A stretch of 64,000 bases of DNA. Origin: Pampus argenteus. Its lineage: Eukaryota; Chordata; Actinopteri; Scombriformes; Stromateidae. The translations under genes were made by a program, and so were the position numbers. Where the stretch lies: NCBI GenBank assembly GCA_036937835.1, contig CM072881.1, positions 5,549,501 through 5,613,500 of the forward strand. The letters run 5' to 3'. The notes beneath the pieces are model-generated. The model saw only the letters and a program-made list of their open reading frames with translations, was not told where the DNA came from and made no database searches. Below are positions 23,340 through 36,600 of this stretch, in pieces; within the stretch, counting starts at the first letter, position 1; every line of letters begins with the position of its first letter.

Positions 23340-23640
23340 ATGTAATTAGGATTTTTGGCAGTGTTGGTCGGTTCAGAACGTTGTCTGACTTTTCTGGTGC
23401 CACCATGAGGTTCAACATTTGTATTTAATTAAATGTCTTTACAACTATTTAATGATGTTTTGTGACATTTGGTCATTCATGTCCTCAGGATAAATTGTAA
23501 CTCACCCAACATTTTTTTATTTATTTATTTATTTTTTTTAAATTTGCCTAATATTTATAATTAAATACCAAAATTAATGACATTCCCATCAGCCATAGCT
23601 GAAATGTGTGTTCTGAGTGAATTAGAGACAGTTCCCGAGC
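23340..23640 (-). repeat. Dispersed teleost repeat (family A), reverse copy
   Basis: Blocks GCAGTGTTGGTCGG, GCCACCATGAGGTT, TTCATGTCCTCAGGAT and AATGACATTCCCATCAGCC occur in the order of a repeat I recognise as abundant in fish. The copy at 57415-57665 carries the complementary strand of some of the same blocks (for example CATTAGTTTTGC-like and TTATTACAATTCATC-like words). The window therefore holds two diverged copies in opposite orientation. Class unknown, probably a non-autonomous DNA element. Confidence 0.6.
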
Positions 23641-23888
23641 TCATTTCATGATTCTATAATTCCATTTTTTCAGACAGGGTGCAAAACAAATTTACGCCTT
23701 CGTCATTTGAGCATTTGTATTTATTCGCCCCAAAAAGAAAAAAATACCAACTAAACATTGATTCCTTTTTTATTGATATATTTAGGTAACAAATGACAAT
23801 GCCAAGTGATCCCTTAATTCTTTTTTTTCATTCATTCTACTCAGTTTCTATTTCCAGTGCACAGATGCATCTCTGAAATTTGTTTCTG

Positions 23889-23946
23889 AAACACACACAC
23901 CCTCTCTCTCTCTATCTCTCTCTCTGTATATATATATATATATATA
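23889..23946. repeat. Compound AC/CT/TA microsatellite
   Basis: An AC run, then an interrupted CT run, then (TA)~10, abutting one another. Confidence 0.95.
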
Positions 23947-24439
23947 GTTAAAGTACTTCGACTTAGGTCAGCAAGAAAGTACTTCATAAACTTTAGATAA
24001 ACCATGTTTTCTGTTTTGGATTATGTTCACTGCAGAGACTTGCTGTTTTGTGTTTCTGCTCGTGCCAGTTTCCAATTCTGAAACAGTGAAGATAAATTAA
24101 ATACTATAATACTATATTAATAAATACTGCTTTAAAATACTGGTGTTTTGCATGTGTCTGTTTAGTGGTCAGGAGGAACACATATATTGTCATACTGTGA
24201 GCGTGCGTATGAGACTATGAAAGGGTTACAAAGCTCCTTTTTTATTTGGCAGCTGGACACAACACAACAATCAGGAGATGGTGCAGAAAACATTTGCATA
24301 AAGCTGAAAAAAAAAACGCTGCTCCACAGTGCCAACTCTATTTTCTGTGGCACATGAAGGCATATCAGAACTGTATTATTCTCTCAGACATAAGCTGTTT
24401 CTCTCTCTCCTCTGTCATCATTTAGATCTCATCTGAAGG

Positions 24440-25235
24440 AAAAGGGAGACTGTGGGTCAAGTTGGTCAACATTTGCTTGCCATCAGCGTTTTTTCCAACA
24501 GAATATTTGCATCTCGACATGAAAGTCTCAGAGGAATCGCTCAAACACCAGAACTATTAGGCAGGAAGTGTCAGAGCCGCAGAGGGCATCGGTGTAGCGA
24601 TGCCTTCACTGTCACAGAGCTAAACCCTGCCAAACAATCCTGCCCCGCTGACATTCTGCAGCGGAAATACGCCCACCTGAGAGATATCCCTGTGAAAACC
24701 TTCAAAGGGATACAAGCCTATGTTACTGATTGGTTCTGACCATCCACAGCTCATTCATCACTCCAACCTCTCCTGTGCGGATGGGGTCACTCAGTTTGCA
24801 GTGAATTACAAAGCTTGGCTGAGATTTCTCTGGAGGGACATGGAAGAGGGAACAGAGCCCAGACATCTATGAATGGTGTACACTATGTACACTATGCAGT
24901 CCCTGCTGTGCCACTTTCTCCCTTCCAGCGCCGTGCGTAGCGCCACAAAGAAGGCAATGAGGAAGTAGTGAACTCAGTCTCAATTTATGTTGACAAGTGC
25001 CTGCAGTCCCTCTCCACACCAGCCGAAGCTAAGCGACTGATTGACAACATGAGACATCTACTCGCTACAGGGGAGGGGGGTTTGAAATCAGGCGGTGGGC
25101 CAGCAATTATCCTGAGGTAATAGCGCATCTACCAACTGAAGCCAGATCAGAAGGACGTGAGTTGTGGTTGACAACTCACATGGCACACTCAGATGACCGT
25201 AGCACTGTCCCTCTGACAAACTCACTTTGAGGTGC
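24440..25235 (+). pseudogene. BEL/Pao LTR-retrotransposon pol relic
   Basis: In order on the plus strand: KYAHLRDIPVKTF (about 24665-24705) and IGSDHPQLI (about 24728-24757), equivalent to the A17-type protease region of BEL/Pao polyproteins. Then YVDKCLQSLSTPAEAKRLID (about 24990-25045) corresponds to the YVDD-type reverse-transcriptase active site, with Asp-Asp changed to Asp-Lys. HLLATG, FEIRRWASNYPEVIAHLP and TEARSEGRELWLT (to about 25170) follow. Frameshifts and a stop separate the blocks, and most of the reverse-transcriptase fingers and palm have been deleted between protease and YVDD. No LTRs, RNase H or integrase were found. A decayed fragment, not active. Confidence 0.8.
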
Positions 25236-28200
25236 TCAGTAGAATAAATCTCCATATGGAGATATAATGTGTGCATATATCCTATTCATCAGGAACAATA
25301 GCATTTACCAGGCTTTTGTGGACAACAAAACAACATGAGGTGCTATTTATTTTCTCTCTCTCTCTCTGAACACTGTGCAGTTAATTCTGTAACTCAAGGT
25401 CAATTGAATATTCACACAGTGCTGCTGCTAAACTTCACCCAGCTAGCAGATAGCAATATTGTAAAGTAACAGTGTAGATCACGAGGCAGCACGGTGCATT
25501 TCTCAGTCTATGCATGGTAGTGGTTAAGTACTGGATCAATATCTGTTGTGAATATTCTGTATTTATATCCGTATCTAAGGTATTATTTGTTCAATGATGC
25601 CTTTGCAATGTGTTAAATATGTCAAAATATCAGTACCATTTTCTCCCATATGTGCTAACAAAACCTTGCTGTTCTAATGCTTCTTTATTTTACAATATTA
25701 ATGTATTGTTTTCATTGTCTTTTTCTAGATACAATGGGGCACATGTTCATAGCTCATATTCAGCTGTCAGCAGTCATTCCTTCATCATAGCTGATCATCT
25801 GCAACTTCTAGCAGTGTCCCTTTCACCCCGTCCTCCAGAGACTTGTCCCTTTCAACCCGTCCTCCAGAGACTTATCATCTATCATCAAGCTGACACGGTG
25901 GAGCATGGAATGCTTAACAGTGTGTAACGGTCTCTCCTTAATGTACATCAGAAAGTCATCAGCTGAGCAACAGGAACTTGACATCATTTGCGGTGACTCA
26001 CCGGGTTAGCAGAGTTCAGATCTAAGTCTAGATACTATGGGATAAAAGATGTGATGATGTGGCAGGTTTGTGCACATGTGGCATCTTGATGGAGAGTTGC
26101 TTGGAAAAAAAGAGGTTTAGAAATGTTACTGTTTGTCAAGAGGAGACAGAGTCTGTGCTGTTGCTCCTCCAGGCAAGACGAGAATACACAGCATCAAGAA
26201 TATGTAGCCGAATGCAGATTATGTACTTTTGGCAGTTTTTTGTGCTTAATGTTTTGCCGTTTCGGTGGCCTTCGGCTGTTTTCATTCCATTAGATCCGGT
26301 CACGTTTATATGAAATAACATTATTGAACCCTGTGGAGTACTAACTTTACTATGAAAACAATGGTCTCGCAGTACCTTGCGGATCCACAGGTGGCAGTAA
26401 GGCTCCAAGAAATGGAACAGTGTGCTGCTAAAGGCAAAGGAAGAAGACCAATGAATGTAAACAATGCAAGATTTTAAGAAAATGTAGGTTTTCATAAAAC
26501 GTGTTCTAATTGTAATTACGATGTGATGTTGGTGTGAACAAGTCGTAAACTCACAACACCTCCGATACAACAGGAATGCAGTGTATTTGCCACCTACCTA
26601 CCTACCTGCCACTATAACCACCCTCTGCCTTTTTATCTATGTGTGAGTTCCACTAGCTATGTGGTGCCCTTGAATGTTCTCACAATGGGTTGAAAAAAAG
26701 AAATGTCCTCTGTTAACAATTCCACAATGCAAGTGGGTATGTTAACTTAACTCACTCAATTCGATCAAACTAAATGTACTGCTCACTATAGAGTATACTA
26801 TTTCCTATTATATAGGGAGTAGAGGATGAGTGGATGGATGAGGGAGTTCGGGCACGTAAATACTGCAGTACATATTGCGTATTCCTGTTAAAGACAACAT
26901 GGGGTAAAATCTACAATAATATATCTAATAAAAAAATCTGAATGAACTAAAAATAGCTGCAACCCCCGTTTCAATCATGTCTATGGGATTATCAGAGATT
27001 AGTTCTGTTTCTACATAGCAGCAGAGATGCTGTTTGATCTTTCTGCCTGCAGCCAGCATCAGTCGTGTACAGTAGAGTTTGCAGTCGTGTTTCTCATAAA
27101 TCAGAAGTGCTCTAGATGGTGTTGAATGAAATCAACCGATTCAGATGTTCCAGGACGACGTGGCGCTGCCAGTCTACTTGGCTACGAGTGCTACCAGAAG
27201 TACCAGAATGAAAAACGAGTGCGCATTTTACTGTGGTGAAACGTCTGAAATGATTATTACTGTAATTAGGATAACACAGTGAGCTCCTCCTGGGAGATCT
27301 AATGGATGTTTGCCTCCTTGGTCCTCCTTTCTTTACATTAGCCAATTACCTCATTGCTAATATAATGTCATCATTATCATTTTTGTCCAAGCAGTGTAGT
27401 CTGGATAGAAATAAGTCATTGACTTCAGACATATTACCCTCATCAGGCTGTCATAGCTAAGTACTACTGCAGTCTGTTTAATCCCTAAGGTGGCAGTATT
27501 CATCATTACGAACGTAGAAACTTTCATTGAGCTCCATCATTGTCAAACAAGACATAAGAAACAATGTCAGGAACAAATGGAGGAAACAACTTCTGTTACT
27601 GTTATGTGCGTTGTTTTTTCACAAAAGACATAAAAGAATAAAAGAAATGGCTGAATTCCAGTTATCTGCTTTGGGCATCCTGGATCACTGTCATACTTGG
27701 ATAAAAGGAATATTTGCTGCAATTAAGGCACACTGTCGTTGTCAGGGCAACGATTTGAGCTTTTTAATTTAAGGGTGTGTGAAAAAAGAAAAGTAGACAA
27801 CATCTTTTTTTATCCCTGAGTCAAGTAATTACTACATATGAAAGGACGTTATGATAAACTCTGTCTGTGTTGATATCTCATTACTTCTAATACAATAGAT
27901 GGCCATATGATTGACAAAGGCCTGTGTCCTGAGCAAGTAAGGGCTTGTCCATACCCATCAATTTACCCTGTCACCAGACTTCACATTCAATATGTATTCA
28001 TCCAATAGCGCTACCACCTACATAGAAGTAATTAGTCTCGCAATTATGGTAGCATGCTGTGCAATTATCAATATCAAGCCTGCAGTCTGCTCTTTAGGGA
28101 GATGGTTATTGGCTGCGTTCTTTCTAATGACCTTGACATTAAGTTAATCATTGAGCCGACCATGTAATTTATCTGCAGCGGTGTAATGGCAGTGATGATT

Positions 28201-30119
28201 GCTGCATTGGAAAAAAAAAAACAAAACATGTTACGTATAGTGATAAATCCCACTTAATCTTTGCTGTTTGAACCAGCAGGGTCTTATTTTTGAATATATA
28301 TTTAAATAAATAATCATAATAACATGAGCTTTACATAATTCTTAAATGATGCGCTGGAATTTTATGTCTCTTAAATGAGACCGCGCAAATATGATGGATG
28401 CATTCAACTTGTCCTTCCTTGGGTTATGGGAATGTCAGTAAAGAGAATAATTACTCTTTTTGTATTAAAATCCTGAATCAGTTATGGTATGCTAATTCAG
28501 AATTCTCATATTCCATATATAAGTCCCCTCCAGGGGTTATGAATGTACTGTTTGGGAATAAAAAAAAAAAAAAAAGATAATTACACTGTGTGCACTTTGT
28601 GTCTGTGCATGTGCCGTATCTGTAATCTGTGTTCACATCTATCAGTTGAACTGTATATTAGCATAGAAGACGAGTCAAACTAATCTTTTTTTATCAAGGA
28701 TCTATAAATTGTCTGTAATGCTTTTATTAATTGTTAATAAATTACGTCCAGGGTTCATCACAGGACATACGTTAGATGAGACTGAACGGGACAAAACTAA
28801 ACTTTATCTAATTTTTTCTTCTTCACCACATAGCTTATTCTTAGTATCCCGGATATTCAGATCTGAATTTCATATTTTGATCTTGATACACCAGGCCAAT
28901 TTAAACAACGAGATTTATTGACTTGACTTTATTAATGAAGCTAAATGTGAATAACTGCATGAAACACTGCGTACTTTGGTTTCCGAATTTGTGAACACTA
29001 AAAATTTTCAAAATTATACAGCTTGAAATTGACAATTGAAAATTTCAAATAGGAGGAATTCAGGACAAAAACATTCAAATGAAAGTACACAACCCAACTG
29101 GTGACTGCAACAAAACAACACTATATTATATTTTTTGACTGTGATCAACCAACAATTGATTAATCATCGACATCGAGTTATAATCAATTAAAAACTTCTG
29201 TCCAAATGTTCCCGTTCCCATCCTGCCTCCTCTCCTCTGCTAAAAAACAAAACAAAAAAACCCAAAAAGTAGTATTTCACTTCTTTTTCTTGTTCTTTAT
29301 TAGAAATAGCAACTTCTCAAATACATCCGTACAATCTGTAATATGCCAGTAAACGTTAACAACAAACTTTGACCATGTTTAACATGGACATCTGGAGGCA
29401 TATAAATAAATAAATTGCATTAGGTACATGAACAGGATCCCATTACAGAAACACCACCCATCGTGGTACATATGACAACTGTTATGTAGCTGTTATGTAT
29501 GTATGTAGCTTTCTTCATGCTGTTGAGTGGTTGTATGATGCTGCTGCTGTTTGATATGATGTGTGTGCTAACTGTGATGGACTGCTTGAGAACTAATGCA
29601 TATCATTAACACACTGTACAGTGTACCGCAACATCTACCCCCCCTCCCCCCATCATTTAAATTCATCACATGATTTTTTTTACATTTTTAAAACACAACG
29701 TTGATGAGCTCCCCGGGCACTGGAATATCAACCTCCGGGAATTTCAGACGTATGACTGAAATTAAAACGTGTAGTCTCTCTCTCTTTTTATTTTTTTGCT
29801 CTGGGATATTGACGGTTGTCTGTTGGAACAGTGTGCTGGTGCGCTGGTGAAAGTGACTGACGTACATCAAGTCTATTCAAGCGGGTATAATCAGATCGGT
29901 GGATAGCAGACTGTAATTAGTTGTTTTCCTTGCTGAAAGGCTCCATCTTGTGTATGTGTGCATGTGATTAAAAAAAAACTGCTCAAACATCAAAGTAAAA
30001 TTAAAAACAACCCTTCAACACATTTTAAGTGGATGGTGACTTTAAATAATCCCGAGAAAAAAATGCCTTTCTCTTAATTAAGCTACATTTATTATTTTTA
30101 TTTTACCTCTTAGGGGCAG
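25236..30119. other. Intergenic, no gene recognised
   Basis: No coding signal. It holds a 29-bp tandem duplication at 25816-25873, a CTAC tetranucleotide tract near 26594-26608, an A15 run near 28561-28575, and a unique-looking TAATTA-type block at 27900-28205 treated as a finding. Open frames such as 26136-26570 (-) lack any domain motif. Confidence 0.5.
25816..25873. repeat. 29-bp tandem duplication
   Basis: GTCCCTTTCACCCCGTCCTC... (29 bp, 25816-25844) is repeated immediately at 25845-25873 with one mismatch (C to A). The junction is seamless, so replication slippage or unequal exchange is likely. Confidence 0.95.
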
Positions 30120-30530
30120 TGACATATCGTGACCTCAAAAAAAAATCAATATGGCAAATATGCTAGCAAACAGTTAGCGCTAGCTAGCGAAGACACATTA
30201 GCGTCACATTAGCATTCATTTGGAGCAAACAGCGTTGACTTTTAGGGCAGGTTACTTCATTGGAAATAGTTGGCGACACTGATTTAGAGTCACATGTTGA
30301 ACTTATCCAATCTCATTTTAGCTCTGTTTTAGTCTCCCTTAACTCCTGAAGGGAATATCTGGCTCTTCAGCTTGGTAGCTAACTAGCTAGCTTCATTGGT
30401 CTACCGTATGGGGCAGGTAGCGTACAAGTTTAGTTTATTCAGTCTTTTTCACTGAAAGCGGCTGCCTGTATGCAGAGAAACCAAACAATGAGCTAAAAGA
30501 ACTGCAGAATCAGGTCATGACTGTGATCAA
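30120..30530 (+). repeat. Dispersed teleost repeat (family B), forward copy
   Basis: Contains TTTTAGCTCTGTTTTAGTCTC, TAACTCCTGAAGGGAATATC, GGCTCTTCAGCTTGG and GTTTAGTTTATTCAGTCTTT, a block order I recognise from a common fish repeat. The reverse complement of 49105-49280 shows the same CAACTCCTGA-GGAAATATCTG-CTCTTTAGC series, giving in-window support for a two-copy family. Class not determined. Confidence 0.6.
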
Positions 30531-31139
30531 TCTGTGAGTTTGTCATCATACGGACATCTATTCTCACATTAAATCTTTTTTGATGTCATTTCATGGAGTC
30601 TTTCAGGCCATTTAAACACAATAATCTCTAATGACTTAAAATGACGTTCCATCCCAGAGGTGCTCAGGAATGTAAATATGAAAACATCTTTTCATCTATT
30701 TTTATTTTATTTTATTTTTTTCTGTGATGGCAGTGGAGGCCGTATGCAGCAGATGTTATGTCTGGAGGCATTTCCGAGCGCAGCTGTATCTCTCTCTCTG
30801 CCTGGGGCCGATTGACTGCAGTCATGTAGCGATCCACTGGGCTTTACTCACAGCAGGCGGGTGCCTGACGAGGGTCTGCCATTGAAGGATGTGACCTTCC
30901 ACCATCGTGTTTCCAGAGTCATCTTGAGACTCACACATGCTCAGATGTGGTCAGCCGCACCACAGCAGCTAAAGATTTATTGCTGTCATTATCCGCTGAA
31001 GATCCTCGTGTACCTGCAGAGTGATCATAGAGGATTACTTGTCTGATGCAGGGAAGAGTTCTTCTAATGAGGTGTTAAATATTCAACACAGTATAATTTT
31101 ACACCTGACAGTGTGACACAACGTATGGGCATGTTGTTC

Positions 31140-31330
31140 TTGTGTTGTGCGACTTCCTGTTTTATTTTGAAATGTACCCATCCTCTCGTTTCAGATCACT
31201 CGCTCTTCCCATGTGTGTCACCTGTTGCTGTGATTCCTGATTGTCTCCAAGACAAGATGAAAAATTAAAAAGAGTTGTTACTTTCTTAGTCTTGCTTTGG
31301 TTTCATTATTGTCTGGAAGTAGTTAAATTA
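31140..31330 (+). mobile_element. Degraded LTR fragment related to the solo LTR at 62.5 kb
   Basis: ACTTCCTGTTTTATTTTGAA, CCTCTCGTTTCAGATCACT, CTTCCCATGTGTGTCACC and CTGATTGTCTCCA follow the same order as the minus strand of the 62554-63097 LTR (its U3 part). The copy lacks the TATA region and the 3' half, and is in the opposite orientation to the intact LTR. Confidence 0.7.
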
Positions 31331-33337
31331 ATGTTTTATTGCCTTTTTGACTTTTCAAATTCATTTTCATAGCAGGACTCTCCTACAATTGGTCACCAGG
31401 CACATTTACAAGCAGTAAAAAAAAAAAAAACAATCACAGTAAGCAATGCAAATAAAATTTCAAGCAGTGTGAAAAAAGACACAATGTATAAGCTGTACTA
31501 TAACTATTGCATGAGTATTATATTAATTCAATGACATGTAAATTAAGGCATGAAATGTCAAAGGTGTATGCACAAACTCGCCTATTCTACATTGACATTC
31601 ACATTATGCTGTAAATACTTAATATAGTGTCGGCTGCTGACTTTTGTGATGAGCACGTTTTCCCTGAGAACATTAACCTTCCACCTCCTCTGAAAAATTC
31701 TTTGTCTTTGGGAAACTGAGGAAACAGGATTGAACCCCCACAGGAGCTGTACACAGTGAGACGTGGCCGTACAATACTGCAAAACTCATTTAGACCGAGA
31801 TTGCAATACAAATTGTTAACAAATTGCTACCACGTGTAGCCTGTCCTGCTAATGAGCAAAACCAGTACGAAACTATTAAACGCAACCAAGAGTAAACGAG
31901 GCCACATTTCACAAGAAAATGAAGAAAATAATAAGAAAACGGTGGTTTACATTGAGCCAATCTGAATGCATTCAGCATCTGATTTACTAAGACAGCAGCT
32001 CATTATGCACGCAGCCCCCTGCTACTCAAACTCCAGATGCACACTGTGAGTGACAGACTCATAGATGCGGCTTCAGTAGCGGGATTCCCAGCAGATCACT
32101 TAGCTCAGGGAAGAGATGCGATCTTGATTAGAAAATGCAGACTTTGGCAGCGGTTCAACTCCGAAGAGAAAAGTTGTTATAGCTCAAACTATCAATCAAG
32201 AAATTATGGTCTTTAGCACACATGTAATTAGGCCTATTAGAGAGCAATAAATATGTTCATGGGAAAGGAAATGGTGGAACAAGGGCACGACTAATTGCTT
32301 CATTGCTTTTTTGTTATATGCAGGTTTCTATTCATTTCTTTTGCCAGTTTACACCTCCTCTTACAAGGTGGAGAATTTCCCCTGCTAAACTGAAATAAAC
32401 AGTAAATCTGGTGGAATGCGTAGTCGACATCTGTTAACACGTCTCCTCCTATTTTAGACTGCAACTCTGATCCGCGTCCTCTGTTTGATACATACACTAC
32501 ATGCACAAACGCCTTCGTGCATGGTAGCTAACCTGTTTAATTTCATGGCTATCCAATTGAGATATTTCACCTGGAACCACAAACGTCATGGCACTAAAAG
32601 GAAAGTGCAGTAGCAGCATGCTGCTGATACAGCGTCATGATACCAATTATAGTTAATGTAATAAACTATACACAGGTGGCACCACTTCAGGAAAACATAT
32701 GCACAATTACACTTGATTAATTATCTTGTACAACTTGTTTTTACCATAATTAAGTCAAGTATAGGGAAAAGCATAAAGAGTGTGTGACATCCCCCTCTAA
32801 GCTCTAATAGCTTCTTAATGGGACAGTACTTTCTAAATAGCCACCAAGAGGAACATCAAATACTACCAATTCTGCCAAAACTGTATATAAAGTAAAGTGT
32901 ATTTACGGTAATGCAAAGTGCGTTTGCATCAGTGACACGTTTTGTGTAGAAAGGGAAGTCAATACTTCTTCCGTTGCTGGCTAGGCAGCTGAATGCAATG
33001 CAACATAAATGCGCTTTAATATTGTTATATCGCATATTAGTTATATGTTTTTTATTTTTTTATTAGTTAATTAGCACACTCTTGTGATAAGTGTAAGAGT
33101 TGGCAATGCAGTGTAGAATCTTTATTTTTGCTATCTTGGTTGAACAAACTACCACAATATCAACAATTAATGGTCTGTTGTCCGAAATGGCACAGAAACA
33201 TTTTTTTTTTACATTTACATCTAGTGTTACCGAGCCGTGTGGAAAAACCTGAATAAATGGCACATAATGAATGCAGATGATTCTACGCAGGAACCAAGAG
33301 GTCACTGAATGGGTTGATAATTAGAAAAATGATGAGA
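31331..33337. other. Intergenic, no gene recognised
   Basis: AT-rich sequence without coding signal. It includes an A14 run near 31418-31431 and TAATTA-containing unique-looking DNA at 32180-32250 and 32690-32770. Confidence 0.5.
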
Positions 33338-33400
33338 ATCCTATTCTGGGACCAGATCTGAACCCAACTAAGCACCTATGGGATCATTTGGACCAAAATA
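33338..33400 (+). pseudogene. Tc1-like transposase fragment
   Basis: A short open segment encodes PDLNPTKHLWDHLDQN, a close match to the SPDLNPIEHLWD motif next to the last catalytic acid of Tc1/mariner transposases. Nothing else of the element is recognisable on either side. Confidence 0.65.
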
Positions 33401-33524
33401 ATTGAGAAAAAGATACAACTTATAAAAAAGCGTATTTTTCCAAAATGTCGTAATATTGCAATAATATTAAATTAATATTGGGAGCCATTCTCAGACTGCG
33501 GCCAGATTATGGACCTTCCAGCTT

Positions 33525-33610
33525 GGCTTCTGAGCACAGGAAATTGGGGTCTTGAACCAACGTCCTTCCGGTCCCTGCCTTCTTAACTTTCCCCTCTCGT
33601 CTCTGACCTC
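33525..33610 (-). repeat. tRNA-derived SINE head fragment
   Basis: The minus strand reads GGGACCGGAAGGACGTTGG followed by TTCAAGACCCCAATTTCC. This carries a pol III B-box-like GGTTCAAGACC at 33548-33558 and the ACCGGAAGG stem wording found in fish tRNA-derived SINEs. A GTTAAGAAGGCA piece upstream may be the remains of the A-box side. No complete cloverleaf can be folded, so it is not a tRNA gene. Confidence 0.5.
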
Positions 33611-36600
33611 CAGAACATACCGGAGAGCCTGGGACATAATTATCATCATCTTCCAGCTAAACTATGTTCACACTTAGAATTCCAGTCAGGGATGGATCAA
33701 ACGAACATGCAATTATAGGAATCTAACAATTAATATATACGTCTTGCTAGATGAAAAGAAGAGCTTGGTGACCCCTCCGACACACACACATAACGCCAGC
33801 TAATACTGCAGCGAGGCCATTGTGTGTGTGTGTGAAGAAAAAGTTGAGTAAGTGTAAAGAGTAGGTAAAATGACATCACCATCTTTCTGACTGAAAATGT
33901 GCCTGACATGTTTTGACAGAGCGTCGGCTTTTCTGCTTCAGTTATCAACAGCCAATAATCAATGTGTTCTACTCTATCCGATGAGTCCATCAAAAGTTTG
34001 ACGTACCGTGTTCACTTGACAGGCTGTCACATTCACTCACAATGAAAAACATCTTACTGATACTGATTTGTACTTTTCACATGTCGACACGTTTCGCTGA
34101 AGTGTAAGAGGATCTTCGGTCCATCGTAGCCATGCTTAGCCATGCTTACACAACCAGATTAACGCCCGCATCGGCGATTATGCATGGTGGAGGCAATCAA
34201 AGCTGAATTCTGCTATTCAATAAAAGTAAAATATCAGAACTTAATAACATCTTTACACTCGATTGTTGGACGTTGAAGTCGGCGGTCAAATAGCAATTAG
34301 CTTACGTAGAATGACTGATAGTTCAAAGGGAAATGGAATAAAATGGTGTCGCTTCAAGTGGGATTTGATCAAATCATCCACGCGTTTGTTTTGATCGCTA
34401 GAATGCGGCGTGGCCAAAGTGAGCAGAGAGCCTCTAAAGAACCACAGCAGTGCTATAGATCAATCTGACGGCTGATTTATGTGTTGCGTCTCAAACGCTG
34501 AAAGCCTTTACTGCTGTGGCAGGGTGGAAGTGAACACATTTATACTGACGGAGGAACCGCAGGTGTTTAATCACGACCTTAAATGTTCAGTTTCCGGTTT
34601 TCGGTTTCAAGAGTGCTTGAAAAGTAAAATCTGTTCCAAACATTGCAGGGTATGTAGGTGGCAGGTTTTACTTCATAGACAGAAGTCATACCGGTTTATC
34701 ACCATTTAAACGATGTGTATTGTAGAGCAGGAGGAGGAAGTGTTACGGTACAATCGTTAACATATCACAGCAACTGAAATGTCCCGCTGTGACGATGACA
34801 ATGATTGTTCAGCCTTCTTTGTTGTAGTTTGAACACCGCCACATATGGTGATATGGTGAAGGACGAGAACAAACCGTATTGATTTTTGCTTTGAGATGCA
34901 TTTTCAGTGGAAATGCTATAAATATCAGCCGTCGTCCTTTCATTGAGCGGAAGGAAACTCTACTTGTATTGCTGCTCGACTCTCGGGACGTCCATCCCCT
35001 CATCAAAAATTGATGGAATCCCTCCTTGAATTTACTTTATTTTTCTCTGCTCTGTCCTTGTCTTTTCCATCTGTTTTTTTTTTTCTGTGCGGTGTACTGA
35101 ATGGTTTCTGAGGGTTTTCTACCTGCTCTCCTCTCTGGGAACCTCACTACAAGGGAAACTATAGGCTACTCACAGAGTTCATGCCAAGGCTACACTTCCT
35201 CCTAAAAGTTTTATCTTCTCACCTCTGAATGTGACAAGAATGAATAGAATTAGAAGAAAAAATACCGGAAATTTTTATTTATTTATTTATTTTAACTCCA
35301 CCAAGGTTCCATTTCTATGTAGAAATATTTCTACCAAAAACCTATATTTAGTGTATTGTGAGGCTTTGATGGAGATATGTAGTCTCTCTCTGTGCTTTCT
35401 ACTGTATAAATAAAATGTACAATACGTATTATATTTGATCCATTTAAGGTCAACTTGCAATTGACCCTGTGTCAAGCATTACAATTGAGCAGAGCATGTA
35501 TAGAGTTTAAAGGGGATAACGATGTCGGAAGTCACAGTTATAAGACAATGAGAGTCACGTTTATCTTGTTTGCTAACATTAGCCACCGTAAGATGGTCGT
35601 GCCAGACCAAGTAAGGCCCTAGACGCAAAACAGCTGAGCATATTCATTCATTTTATTGGAGTAAAGTCGATCTGAAGTCGATAAAAGTCAAGTAAAGTCG
35701 ATCTGAAGATCTGAAAAAACGTGCAATCCCTCAAGAACACTATAGGGGGCGATGTAACAACAGAGTCAAAAGTCAAAACTAATACAATCATGTGTTATTA
35801 CTACTCAAACGTTACATAATGTAATTACTTATTTTGCAGTTAGCTAAATATTATCATATTGTCATTGTTATTCCAAAGGCAACTCCACTTATTCATTTCC
35901 TGCGGCATGCACGCATCTGTCACCAGGTGTTTGTTTGTCAACAGGTGTCCTCCTGTCAGGGACACAATTTTTGCCTCATACGATGTCTTAGTCAAACATT
36001 GTTCCCATATCAATCTGTTCACAATATGCTTATCAGAGCTCATCCCCGTTTTCATTGCAGCAAAATGTATGAAGTCACTTTAATGAGGTGTGCATAAAAC
36101 ACGCACGCGAGAGTAGCCCAGCTGCCGGTTGAGCTGAGGTCACCCTCTAACAATCACCGTCTATTTAGGAGAAGGCGGTTCAGAGCTTTTCAAAAGGAAG
36201 CATGACATTCACGCTCAGTGTTTCCACCTAACACGTCTCCCTTTTGATACTGTTCCCACCCTGCAATTACGTCTTACGTGATTGGATGTTTGTCAGGTGA
36301 AACTTAAATGTGTATGAGAGGGGATAAAAAAAGAATGGTTTTAAAGTAACAAGGGCCTTTAATGCTTTGTACTCGCTGAATGAAGGATTGTGGGAGTTCT
36401 GCAAAAAACAGGCTGAAACTGAGAGGGCATCTTGTTCTTTTGAAATTGAATTATTTTATTTTTTTGATTTTGATTTTGATTTTTTAGCAAATGTGATGTC
36501 AATTTAGGAAGAGAACACATTTAATCTGTGCCTGTTTCCAGAATAACAATTATGTTTGGTTTACTGTGACATTCACATTGGAGACCTGTAATGTTCTGTA

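Noticed and set aside
26136..26570. 144-codon minus-strand frame
   Set aside because: No domain, splice context, or codon bias distinguishing it from chance; the amino-acid composition is nondescript.
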